The position numbers were made by a program, and so were the translations under genes. Positions 11,296-19,940 of a stretch of DNA of 29,010 nt are shown in pieces (position 1 is the first letter of the stretch; each line of letters opens with the position of its first letter). The notes beneath the pieces are model-generated. The model ran no database searches, was not told the origin of the DNA, and worked only from the letters and a program-made list of their open reading frames with translations. The DNA comes from Chara braunii (Eukaryota > Streptophyta > Charophyceae > Charales > Characeae): the NCBI GenBank assembly GCA_003427395.1, contig BFEA01000245.1:1311025-1340034 (forward strand). Reading direction: 5' to 3'.

Positions 11296-11420
11296 CCGTT
11301 CTTGTTAAAATCAGGCCCACTACGGGGACTTCAATTTTGTCTGAGTTCCCACACTCAATTTCCAAAAATCCTTGGCATAACAAATAACTTTGACCCGAAG
11401 ACAGGACATGGTGTGAGGTT
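11295..11420 (+). other. Retrotransposon leader segment (copy after LTR-B)
   Basis: Matches 27,181-27,342: CCGTTCT(T/C)GTTAAAA, GGGGACTTCA, AATTTCCAAAAATCCTTGGCA, AGA(C/T)AGGACA and GTGAGGTT are shared in order. The other copy has ~40 extra bases in the middle. The segment sits between an LTR end and gag, the usual place of a 5' untranslated leader. TGGTATCGAAATC directly after it (about 11,421) loosely resembles the TGGTATCAGAGC initiator-Met-tRNA primer site of many LTR elements, but that is weak. Confidence 0.55.
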
Positions 11421-11547
11421 GGTATCGAAATCGACACGTGTCGGTTCTGGTAATAACGAGACGAGCTGGCGAGAGGACAAGCTCGGGCAGATCGAAGGAA
11501 TTCTCCCGTCACTCGGAAAACGTCCGCAAAAGCAAGGCTCTGACTAC

Positions 11548-12810
11548 AATGGCCAACGGTAATGTACAGACCCCTCCTGTAATGGTAAGCATTTTTCCCA
11601 CATTTCCCTTTTATCCTAATTACGTGCATCCAGAAGTCAGTCTTGAGGTAGTAGAAGCTTAGGGTTACGATGCGTCCGACCTTCTGCGAGTCATCATCTT
11701 TTTCGTAAGGAACACAGCTCATGACTGGTTTAGAGGCCAGAAATAGGTAGACTGGGATACGATCAAGAATATATTTTTGGCATGATTTGATAAGATGAGT
11801 GAGGATGTTGTCTGGTTTGTGTTAAAAAAACGTCCCCAAAAACCAGAGGAACTGTTGTCACATTTTGTAGATAGGTTTCAAACTGCATTGGACAAAATCT
11901 GGACGAAAAGAAAACGCTGCCCGTGACTAGTTTATAGACCATCTCCGCAATACAATTATCAAAGCAAAGCTACAAAAGAAAGTTTCACTTAAGACCAACT
12001 AATTACCAGCGACCATCGCTAAGGCCCTTGAGTTAGATTTTATGGATACACGTAAGTACATAAACGAGGGGGACGAGTATATAGTAGATACAATCGAAGA
12101 TGTGGCGACACCAATCCAAATCCCCTGCATCTCTACCTCCCCTTCTATTTCTTTTCCTCCTCATAGAGAAGTTTATGCGAACGCAACCCCGTCTTCAACC
12201 CCGGCGCAAGTGCCCCTTAACAATCTATAGTTGGCTTAGATGATCCACATCGCTACGTGTTGGCAATCGGAATGGATGAATCATCAGATACAAACGCAAA
12301 CATTACACATGGATCGATTAGAGCACATCCTTAAGGGAATAGAGAACGTAAGAACAACGCGAGCTCACACTCCTGCACCATATCCTCTGCTGCCTGCGCC
12401 ACCAACGCAGACACAAGCTGCCCTCCCTGCTCCTTCCGTTCCCCAGCTGGCAGTTGTCCCGCTAGGAATAATAAAATGCTATAATTGCAAACAACCCGGA
12501 CACTTTGCCCGAGACTGCTCGCTCCCGAGAAAAAAACAACCCCCACCTATAGCAGCACTCGTGGCAACAAATCAGGGAAGAATGGCTGCATTGCTAGAAG
12601 GAACAGGAGAAATGAGTAAAAGTTTTTCCTCTTCCCTCCCCTCCTCAGAAGTTACTACCTCCACCTCGGACGCTTCCTTTGAGGCAGACGAAGTGGTCAA
12701 TTGAGCCGAATATCTCCAACTGGGTGGACTAATTAGGGCCATTCGACCGGAAAAGGAGGAGTCTGAATGGGTAGAACGCGAATTGGAACCAAGACCTTAA
12801 CATCGAACAG
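11548..12810 (+). pseudogene. gag: Ty3/gypsy gag (broken), with CCHC zinc knuckle
   Basis: Gag forms the RNA-packaging particle of LTR retrotransposons. From ATG 11,548 one frame reads a retrotransposon-gag-like stretch containing NTAHDWFRGQK, then LLSHFVDRFQTALDKI, interrupted by TAG, TAG and TGA codons. Near 11,920 the frame changes and continues as IKAKLQKKVSLKTN and ALELDFMDTRKYI (about 11,925-12,080). The same frame then runs to 12,704 with further stops at 12,228 and 12,237. A proline-rich linker precedes the CCHC knuckle CYNCKQPGHFARDC at 12,477-12,518, the strongest single identification. After TGA at 12,702 the frame carries on (YLQLGGLIRAIRPEKEESEW) toward protease. The order knuckle then protease is normal for Ty3/gypsy. 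It cannot make a full Gag as it stands. Confidence 0.85.
12477..12518 (+). other. CCHC zinc-knuckle motif
   Basis: Fourteen codons, Cys-X2-Cys-X4-His-X4-Cys, encode the nucleocapsid knuckle that binds retrotransposon RNA. All four zinc ligands are present (CYNCKQPGHFARDC). Confidence 0.95.
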
Positions 12811-13094
12811 GGGAGATCGATGTCTTACAAGCTCTCAAGAAATTAGATATCCGAGTCCCTGTTCCAATGGGACATCTCTTGACCATCTCCGAAACGGGCA
12901 ATGACAGACACTTGCAACAATGTCAGAAAAAACAAAATAGATTTACCTACCAACGGGTCCAAAGAATTTTGAAGAAGAAGGAAGAGATGGTAGAGCCAGC
13001 GCTTTCTCCCACCGTCCCACTGGTGAGTAAACCAGAGATTTCATAAACAACTTGTGTAGCAAGAATAACCTACACAGAGAGAGATGACTTCATC

Positions 13095-13504
13095 CGCGAC
13101 CGGCCTGTATTATGGAGGAACACAGAATGTGATTGTGAGGTCTGGGGGAAGTCGTTTGATGTGTTGGTTGATACCAGGTCATTTGTTGTAGCCATTTTGT
13201 TCGATACGATTCGAAAGACGGAGAGCACTTGAATTTCATACCCCCCCTTTCAGAAGAGGACTACTATGTCTCGGTAGATGAGGAAACCGTGAACACTGTG
13301 GGGATGCTCGAAAATGTAGCCGTCAAGGTAGGGCGAGTGCACATATTCGTTAACCCTTTGGTGATAAATGTACAATCGTACTCCGTATTGCTCGAGCTAC
13401 CCTGGGCGATGGCGGTTGGTGTTCGGCTACATTTCGACACCAAACAACTCACACGGGGCGAAAGTCTTAGACCCTTCCCATGCAGCTTTCTATGTGGCAT
13501 GTAA
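13095..13504 (+). pseudogene. Retropepsin-like protease (broken; DTG replaced by DTR)
   Basis: The aspartic protease cleaves the Gag-Pol polyprotein. The frame used by gag continues here as SFDVLVDTRSFVVAILFDTI, where a retropepsin would have an active-site D-T/S-G triad; Gly is Arg (GAT ACC AGG, 13,170-13,178). The frame ends with TGA at 13,228. After a shift the second half (13,229-13,504) contains NPLVINVQSYSVLLELPWAM, matching the usual position of the C-terminal hydrophobic flank (...VLLGxPW...), with the Gly changed to Glu. Length and order fit a gypsy protease. The missing Gly and the frameshift make it inactive as read. Identification rests on these two motifs and on position between the zinc knuckle and the reverse transcriptase. 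Confidence 0.75.
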
Positions 13505-14380
13505 GGACGATCACGAGGACAAAAGGACATATCATGATGGTGGGAGCAATCGGAACGCGGGAAGCCGAAAGGAGCTCCTCGTTCGAAAATGACAACAGGC
13601 CTCTCTCAGCAGAAGAAAACGATGAAAAACTTTACGCAGAATTGCTGGATTATATGCCCCCGGACAACGAATGGAGCGAGTTCGTTCGATTGTTTTGACA
13701 AGAAACAAAGGAAGATTTTTAAATTCTTCCAAGAACCACACGATCGTTCTTCCAGGTCATCGAAATAGCTAAATCTAGTTTTATTCCCCTTCCTTCACCA
13801 TCCTCCCTCACTTTGATAGAAACGCGTATCTCGATAGTTTCTTTCCCCGAGGAACCCATTCTACAGGTTGCGGTTATGACCGATCTTTTGGAACCCCCTC
13901 GAACCTTGTACGAGGGCGTACTTTCCCTCCGAGGCCGGTATCCGTAGATGACTCAATATCATGACCTTTCTACCTGTCCTTCAAGATGCTTACTCACGAA
14001 GGGAGCCATGATAACACTAATTGGAGAAGATACGGAGACACCGATTACCGACGTCCCCGATCTGATGAAAGAAATGATGGAACTTAGTAGACTGAAAATT
14101 GCAACGAATGTCGCGGACCTAGAAATCGATGATGAAGGAAAAGAGACCGAGATGATCAGTCCGCCAGAATCACAGATGCTAGCCACAATGTATTCAGTAC
14201 GGACCGGTAGCTCGATGTTCTCCAGTGTAGAAGGAAGGTGTCCTCTCAATCAAAACTGGATTGAGATTAGCCTCGAAACGTCGAGACACAACCCTACGAC
14301 TACGATCACGATCCCATCTCACGTACCTCAAGAGATACCGCAATTCTTAAAGAAGGTCTTGCATGGATACGCAGTTGTAC
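13505..14380 (+). pseudogene. Protease-RT linker region of the gypsy polyprotein (broken)
   Basis: Frames at 13,480-13,698 and 13,948-14,412 have the acidic, unstructured look of a polyprotein linker (for example SAEENDEKLYAELLDYMPPD and IEISLETSRHNPTTTITIP). The second ends VPQEIPQFLKKVLHGYAVV, which fits the short helix before the catalytic RT domain. No catalytic motif is seen. The frame changes at about 13,700-13,950 and again near 14,385. I assign it to pol by position only. Confidence 0.5.
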
Positions 14381-15270
14381 GACCACGATATCGGAAAAAC
14401 AAATGTGATTGAACATGAGATTCTAACGGGCGACCACCCACCCATGTTTTGCACTCCTTATTGATACTCCTCGACGCAGCGACCGGCTGCATTTCAGAGG
14501 GTGAAGGAATTTGAAGCTAATGGATGGATCAAATCCACAATCGAACCCTGATCCTTTCCCGTGGTTATCATACCAAAAACGACAGGAGGCATTCGTATAT
14601 GTATTGATTACAAAAAATTAAATGATATCACGATCGAAGATGTGTATCCCCTTCCCCGGATTGATGAGTTGTTCGATGCGATTGGATGTGCACGCTTTTC
14701 AACAAGTTTGATATTCGACATGGTTTCCATAACCTTCTTGTCAAAAAGGAGGATCACCCAAAGACGACGTTTGTCTTTTTTGAAGGAACATGGCAATAAA
14801 CCCGATGCCCGATGGGCATCTGCAACGTACCAGCTACGTTTCAACGCGCGATGAACATGGCTTTCATGAACTTCGTGTGAAAAACGAGGCTAGCGCAAAG
14901 CAATATTCATTCTTGTGTGATTGTATATATGGATAATATTTTGGTATACTCAAGCACTTATGAGGGTCACATCCAACACATCGAGTGGGCGGTTCACCCG
15001 GTAAAGAACGCTGGATTCAAAGTTGCTCTTGAGAAATGTCAGTTCTTTCTAACGAAAAACTTTTTTTTGGGACACATCGTCACTGACAAAGGGTTGCGGT
15101 CGGAGCCTCAGAAGATACAAGCGGTAAGGGACGTCACTCACACAAGTTCACGTCTTCCTGGGTCTGGCCTCGTATTACCGAAGGTTTATCAAGGGATTCG
15201 TGGCAATTTAGAGACCCCTTACGAACCTGTTGGAAAAATAACAGTCGTTGATCTGGACTCCTCACTGTGA
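14381..15270 (+). pseudogene. pol: Ty3/gypsy reverse transcriptase (broken; YxDD replaced by YMDN)
   Basis: Reverse transcriptase copies the element RNA into DNA. After a frame change near 14,385 the sequence reads HDIGKTNVIEHEILTGDHPP, the standard gypsy entry motif, then a TGA (about 14,459) and a second TGA at 14,549 where gypsy RTs have Trp (SPWSxPV). Next come VVIIPKTTGGIRICIDYKKL, DVYPLPRIDELFDAIG and the start of the FD palm motif. A second frame change (14,725-14,756) leads to PMGICNVPATFQRAMN and, at 14,926-14,937, YMDNILVYS, the palm catalytic YxDD with its second Asp changed to Asn. It continues with HIQHIEWAV, LEKCQFFL and FLGHIVTDKGLRSEPQKI, ordinary thumb/connection motifs. Motif order and spacing are unmistakably Ty3/gypsy. 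Stops, shifts and the lost Asp make it dead. Confidence 0.93.
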
Positions 15271-15742
15271 TCAAGAGTTCCGAGAACTAAGGAGAGCTCT
15301 GACTTCGACCCCGATTCTTGTAAGGTCGGATCCAGAAAAGTCTTTCATTCTCATTACCGATTGGTAGTCCGAGGCAATTTCGGCAATTCTGGCCCAGGAC
15401 GGACCGAACAACTTGGAACATATGGTGGAATACGCTTTCAAGACAGTGTCACCTTGCAGGAGGAATTACTATGCGGCGGAAATTTACGTCAGTCACGGAT
15501 CACGAGCCACTCTTGGCTCTGAAGAAATTCAAGGACTACTCACGTATGATGGGACAATGAGTCACCACATTGCAGAGCATGGGGTTTGATATTCGCCAAC
15601 GGAAGCACGATTAACACGACAACGCTAACGGGCTGACACGACTACAGCGATCTGGCCGGGTCCCCACGAGTGAGGAGGTGATTTCGTGGAACGACCCAGA
15701 AACAGAGGACAAACCCAAGTACGGGAAAGTGAAGATCCTCTA
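15271..15742 (+). pseudogene. RNase H domain of gypsy pol (broken)
   Basis: RNase H removes the RNA strand of the hybrid during reverse transcription. One frame reads LRRALTSTPILV, then FILITDW, a TAG, then SEAISAILAQDGP and NYYAAEIY, matching the usual (A)LT.APVL ... FIL.TDAS ... GAVL.Q ... NY...E pattern. After a frame change at about 15,490 it continues SVTDHEPLLALKKFKDYS ... GFDIRQRKHD ... NANGLTRL, the terminal gypsy RNase H motifs, with TGA and TAA stops between. It ends in WNDPETEDKPKYGKVKIL and a TAA at about 15,740. The first catalytic Asp (in ITDW) and the Glu of the E motif are still readable. Confidence 0.85.
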
Positions 15743-16000
15743 AAAGGTTTAAACCCCTAAGCGATGGTTGCTCTCTCCTCTTCGTCTGATATTTCCACCC
15801 TCTCTCAACTTGCTAACGCCTCCCTGTTTTCGGATCTTCCCGATAAATTTTAATATTTTTGCACGTGCATTTCGCGAGTTCGCGAGGTAGATTTTTATCC
15901 CCACAAGTCCGGATTTGTCTACTGGATCGAGCGTGTCGTGTGTTAATCGCGCGCTTGGCACCTGAGCGATGGTTAACGGGTGCATATGTTTTCAGGTCTC
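15743..16000. other. Unassigned interruption of pol with flanking 10-bp repeats
   Basis: This stretch lies between the end of RNase H and the palindromic block and encodes nothing recognisable. AGCGATGGTT occurs at 15,760-15,769 and again at 15,965-15,974, bracketing 195 bases. This could be a target-site duplication of a small insert or chance. An internal TTCGCGAGTTCGCGAG duplication lies near 15,870-15,886. Confidence 0.4.
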
Positions 16001-16985
16001 CTTTCCAGGCAGTTCAGTCACTTTAGGTTACTACACCACTTTCAGATTGTGTGTGGATCTATACATGGGGTTGTCTGAAACCGTCGAAGTTGATACACCA
16101 CTTTCAGATTATCAACAGATTCATTGCAATAGTGGGATGGGGGTACCTGAAACCCCTTTCAGAAGCTTCAGCCACCTCAGCGGTTTCAGGTCCCCACCTG
16201 AAATTCCTGAAACGACCTGAACTGGTTGAAGCTTCTGAAGGGGTTTCAGGTACCCCCTTCCAACCATTTGGATGGGGGTACAGTTCAACTTCAAGTTGAT
16301 ACATCACTTTCAGATTGCAAACAGATTCATTGCAAATAGTGGGATGGGGGTACCTGAAACCCCTTTCAGAAGCTTCAGCTACTGCAGTGGTTTCAGGTCC
16401 CCACTTGAAATTCTTGAAACGACCTGAAGTGGTTGAAGCTTCNNNNNNNNNNNNNNNNNNNNNNNNNNNNNNNNNNNNNNNNNNNNNNNNNNNNNNNNNN
16501 NNNNNNNNNNNNNNNNNNNNNNNNNNNCGACCTGAAGTGGTTGAAGCTTCTGAAGGGGTTTCAGGTACCCCCATCCAACCATTTGGATGAGGGTACCTGA
16601 AACCCCTTTCAGAAGCTTCAGCCACTTCAACGGTTTCAGGCCCCCACCTGAAATTCTTGAAATGACATGAAGTGGTTGACGCTTCTGAAAGGGGTTTCAG
16701 GTACCCCCATCCAACCATTTGGATGGGGGTACCTGAAACCCCATTCAGAAGCTTCAGCCACTTCAGCAGTTTCAGGTTCCCACCTGAAATTCCTAAAATG
16801 ACCTGAAGTGGCTGAAAAAACAGGCAGAAGAAAAAAAAAAAAAAACATAAAACTTATCCTGCAAACCAACCGGAACTTCTAAAATGACCTGAAGTGTCTT
16901 CAGGCCATTTCAGCGATTTCAGACCACTTCAGAATCTTTCATTTTGAAATTTCAGGTGGTCGTTAACCTCAAGTGCGACACCTAT
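16000..16985. repeat. Palindromic ~136-bp repeat block inserted in pol
   Basis: The block is built of inverted arms, GGTACCTGAAACCCCTTTCA / its complement TGAAAGGGGTTTCAGGTACC, extended by AGAAGCTTCAGCCAC and GTGGTTGAAGCTTCT, around a centre CGGTTTCAGGTCCCCACCTG. GGATGGGGGTAC-type unit starts fall at 16,136, 16,270, 16,342, 16,585 and 16,721, so the basic period is 134-136. A ~206-base direct repeat is also visible, because GATACA(C/T)CACTTTCAGATT occurs near 16,093 and again near 16,299. The right part ends in a poly-A (about 16,833-16,847) and a degenerate tail of TTCAG/CTGAA words. Open frames here, some running through N, are artefacts of the repeat. The block separates RNase H from integrase. 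Confidence 0.85.
16443..16527. other. Assembly gap (85 N)
   Basis: 85 consecutive N lie inside the palindromic repeat. Flanking unit starts at 16,342 and 16,585 are 243 bases apart, short of two 136-base units (272), so the true gap size may differ from 85. Confidence 1.
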
Positions 16986-18131
16986 GTTCGATATCGAACA
17001 AATATCAAATCCTCGAAAGACCCTCTATGTTGAACAGATAAGCTTCCCACAGAAACTCAATTCGAGGCTGCTAGGACAGACGGACCAGGCTACGATGAGA
17101 AGTTCCTACGTGCAGAGGTCCGGACGGACAAAATCCTACTGTCAAAGCTGGTTGGCAAGTCACTTCATGGCTACTCTAAGCATGACAGGTGTCACGCATC
17201 TGAGAGATCTCGGGATTATCGATGGGTCAACGACCATTTGAAAATATGTAAGACAGACGGATAGGGATTATGGTTGACGGTTTCACATCACTTTCAACGA
17301 TACAATTGGACCCGATCTGCTCATGAAGAGCAGGCCGCTCATTTCTCGATACGTGTCACGAAGGGAACTATCAATCGGAACTTATGGTTTTTGTCTAATA
17401 TCTGCGAAAACGTTAGGCACCTAAGGCACGTGGTCCTCCACTGTCTAGTCTGCATTGCAGATCGAGCACCGATCCGAGGACCGAACACGATAGTTCCAAC
17501 AGAAGTAGAACGCCCCTTCCAGTATGTCAGTATGGACACTACGGATTTGAATGTGCCACTTGGCCCAAACTGATGCAAATATTTCATTTTATTGGTCTTA
17601 ATCGACCATTTTTCGAAATACATAGAGGATTACCCGTGTAAGACCCGGAAACCCTCGGAAATAGCCACATACATAGATAGGTTCCTCGATACCCATCTAG
17701 GTACATAAGAGATTCAAACGAATAATGGATCTGAATTTAAGGTCGAAGTAAAGGAATTGTTGGCACGTAGAGGCGTCATGCTCTCGCTCACCACCCCGCA
17801 TATTTAACAATCGAACGGGCTCGCAGAGAATGCAAATTGCATAATCAAGACCACTCTACACCGGAATTTGGTAGCTAACGACACGCATCCCTGACCCGAG
17901 ATAGTGTATCAAATCGTGGGAATTCACCGAGCTAATCCTCATGAATCGACGAGGTTTTCCCCCTTCCAGTTCCCGGGTTGGTCTGTCGCGGCACCTTTTC
18001 GAATCTCTCGTTTTCAACCCCTACCTTCTCTCCCTTCGGTAGGCCTTCGACTCATACGACTCTACTCCCCCGCTCCGAGCAGTCCGACGCGTCCAAGTGC
18101 AACTCCTCTCTCCTCTCCCCCGTGCCCCTAG
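16986..18131 (+). pseudogene. Ty3/gypsy integrase (broken; second catalytic Asp replaced by Asn)
   Basis: Integrase inserts the element DNA into the genome. One frame holds from 17,274 to 18,131 with only four stops (TGA 17,571; TAA 17,706; TAA 17,805; TGA 17,892); the two TGA fall where Trp is expected. The zinc-binding head H-X5-H (HEEQAAH) with CLVC follows the usual H2C2 layout. The DDE core shows VSMDTTDLN (first Asp, 17,535-17,537), QTNNGSEF (second Asp position is Asn, AAT at 17,721-17,723) and QSNGLAENAN (Glu, 17,826-17,828). The Asn-Glu interval holds 34 residues, one fewer than the usual 35. After ANPHESTRFSPFQ the frame becomes Pro/Ser-rich and stops at 18,129. The 16,986-17,273 part reads as the pre-integrase linker. 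It is inactive as written. Confidence 0.92.
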
Positions 18132-18594
18132 ACGAGGCTCAGTCTCAGGGGGGGTAGAACCTACAGGGCAGGACTTGACAAATTCGTCACTCACTTCGAG
18201 AGATTCCTATCAGACCACAGATCCCACACGCATTCACTACAAACTAACTCAATAGTGCAGATCCCGCAAGCCTATCACTCCTTTCGAGAAGTGCCCCTCA
18301 AACAAGTATTCTTGCCCCAAGGCCACTATAGACAACATACGAGAACCCGAAAAGTCGTCCCACAATTCGAGGAGTTTCTTTCAAACCAGACCAAGCATTA
18401 TGTCGTCAACCGGGGTTACTACAAGCAAAGAGAACAGTAGAGATACTGAAAACCCGTCACACAATTAGCGAGGTTTTTTTTCGAATCACTAAGTTAATCA
18501 ACCTCCACAGTCACTGCTTAGCAAGGTCGACAGTACCGAACTGAAAAGTCGTCATACAATTCGCGAGTTTCCTTTTTTACTAGGTAGCACGGGT
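18132..18594 (+). other. Sequence 3' of integrase with three dispersed copies of one word
   Basis: GAAAAGTCGTC(C/A)(C/T)ACAATTCG(C/A)GAG or close variants occur near 18,348, 18,449 and 18,541, about 100 and 92 bases apart; a weaker match lies near 18,190. The 61-codon frame at 18,255-18,440 covers the first copy and has no known family. No 3' LTR matching LTR-A or LTR-B follows, so the 3' end of the gypsy element is either missing or too diverged for me to see. Confidence 0.5.
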
Positions 18595-19130
18595 TATACG
18601 GCCGGATAATCTGGTCGGATTATCTGGCCGGATGATCGGGGGGTAGGATCATCCGGAAATCCGGATGATTAAAAAAATGGCCTAAAAAAGGCAAAAAAAA
18701 AAAAAAAAAAAAAAAAAGTGATATTGCGCATGCAAAATACAATAGAACTACGTTCTTATTTCATGAAAACCTTGATAGCGCCTGGAAGGGTTCAAAGGGG
18801 ATAAGATAGGGAATAAAGGGGTTTAGAGGGGGGATGCTTAATTCATTCTATATTTTTTTATCTAAATATTATTTTCTTGTTCTGTTTTATTTTTTATCTT
18901 CATATCTGTTGAGTAATCAAAGATGGCCTCAAGCCAAAAGTTGTTCAGATCATTCATATGAACAAGTTGAACAACATAATTTCTTTCCAGATTTTTAGAA
19001 TGTTTTTTTTTTGGTAAAAAAAAAATATTTTGTGCAGGGCCGGATTTTCCATATCCAGAATTAATCCGAAAATTTTATCCGGATTGAAAATTCCGGATAA
19101 AATTGGTCTGCCTGATATCCGAATTCGCTA
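18595..19130. mobile_element. Possible hAT-like non-autonomous element (CCGGAT-rich ends)
   Basis: The left end reads TAGCACGGGTTATACGGCCG and continues with several GGCCGGATAATC-type words. The right end, read from the other strand, starts TAGCGAATTCGGATATCAGG and continues with TTATCCGGA words, so the ~535-base segment has imperfect terminal inverted repeats enriched in CCGGAT/ATCCGG. The interior is A/T-rich, with two poly-A tracts and no open frame. CAGGGCCGGATTT at 19,036-19,048 resembles the ends of some hAT elements. I could not find a convincing 8-bp target duplication, so the class is a guess. Confidence 0.4.
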
Positions 19131-19397
19131 CTTAGCTTTTTTAAATGACGTTGCTAATCGGCCGTTAGAGTTTGTGTAGATTTGCAATGTCCCTGGTCAA
19201 AAGCGAAAACTGAAAACAACTTTTACCCCGTGGGCCCCCCCCTTCTTTTTCTCGATTCTTCCCTCTCTCTTCTCCCCCCCTCTCCCTCCTCTCTTTCTCT
19301 CTGACTTCTCTAAGTGGCTATTCCATTCAAATTAATCCTCAAGAACTCTAGCGGTTTACGTTGCTCCCAGCGTATAGGTCCTCGCTCTTTCTCTACT

Positions 19398-19399
<2 letters not shown>
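19131..19399. other. Unassigned, increasingly CT-rich sequence
   Basis: No coding or RNA gene recognised. From about 19,245 the strand becomes strongly pyrimidine-rich before the pure CT array. Confidence 0.6.
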
Positions 19400-19463
<64 letters not shown>

Positions 19464-19464
19464 C

Positions 19465-19496
<32 letters not shown>
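19400..19496. repeat. (CT)n microsatellite, ~97 bases
   Basis: Nearly uninterrupted CT dinucleotides with a few CCC or TTT interruptions. Confidence 0.98.
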
Positions 19497-19572
19497 AGTT
19501 TAGCGGTCGTTCAAGGTGGACATAACTATTAGACAGCCTGTCGACAAAATCAGCGTGAAATAAAGCTCAGTG

Positions 19573-19593
19573 AGCCGGTCGAACGAACCGGCT
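19573..19593. repeat. 7-bp inverted repeat (potential hairpin)
   Basis: AGCCGGT (19,573-19,579) and ACCGGCT (19,587-19,593) flank a 7-base loop, CGAACGA. It is not followed by a T run, so it does not look like a terminator. It lies between two long CT tracts. Confidence 0.8.
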
Positions 19594-19699
19594 AGAGTTC
19601 GTGTAATATTAGAACTTTGGGTGATCTGTTGTCGACGACCGCCAATAAGAGTTCTCGACGCGCAAGGCAGCGATCCCAATCGGGGGCTAGAACCGAGAG

Positions 19700-19701
<2 letters not shown>

Positions 19702-19772
<71 letters not shown>
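19702..19772. repeat. (CT)n microsatellite, ~71 bases
   Basis: A pure CT run followed by a further ~170 bases of imperfect pyrimidine-rich sequence to about 19,940. Frames of over 120 codons on both strands here (Ser/Leu or Arg/Glu repeats) are simple-repeat artefacts. Confidence 0.98.
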
Positions 19773-19774
<2 letters not shown>

Positions 19775-19940
19775 TTCCTCTCCCTTTTCTTCCTTCGTCC
19801 CTCTGTTCCTTTTTCTGCTTCCCTCTCCCTTTCCATCTTCCTCTCTTTCTCTTTCCGTCTCTGCTTCTCTCTTCTTTCTCTCTGTCTTTCTCTATCTCCT
19901 TCTCTCTTGCTCTCTCTCTCCCTCTTTCTATCCTTCTCTC

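Noticed and set aside
12331-12546. Minus-strand 71-codon ORF over the zinc knuckle
   Set aside because: It is antisense to the clearly identified CCHC-containing gag frame.
16104-16718. 204-codon minus-strand ORF
   Set aside because: It runs through the N gap and the palindromic repeat. Similar peptides appear on both strands because the repeat is inverted.
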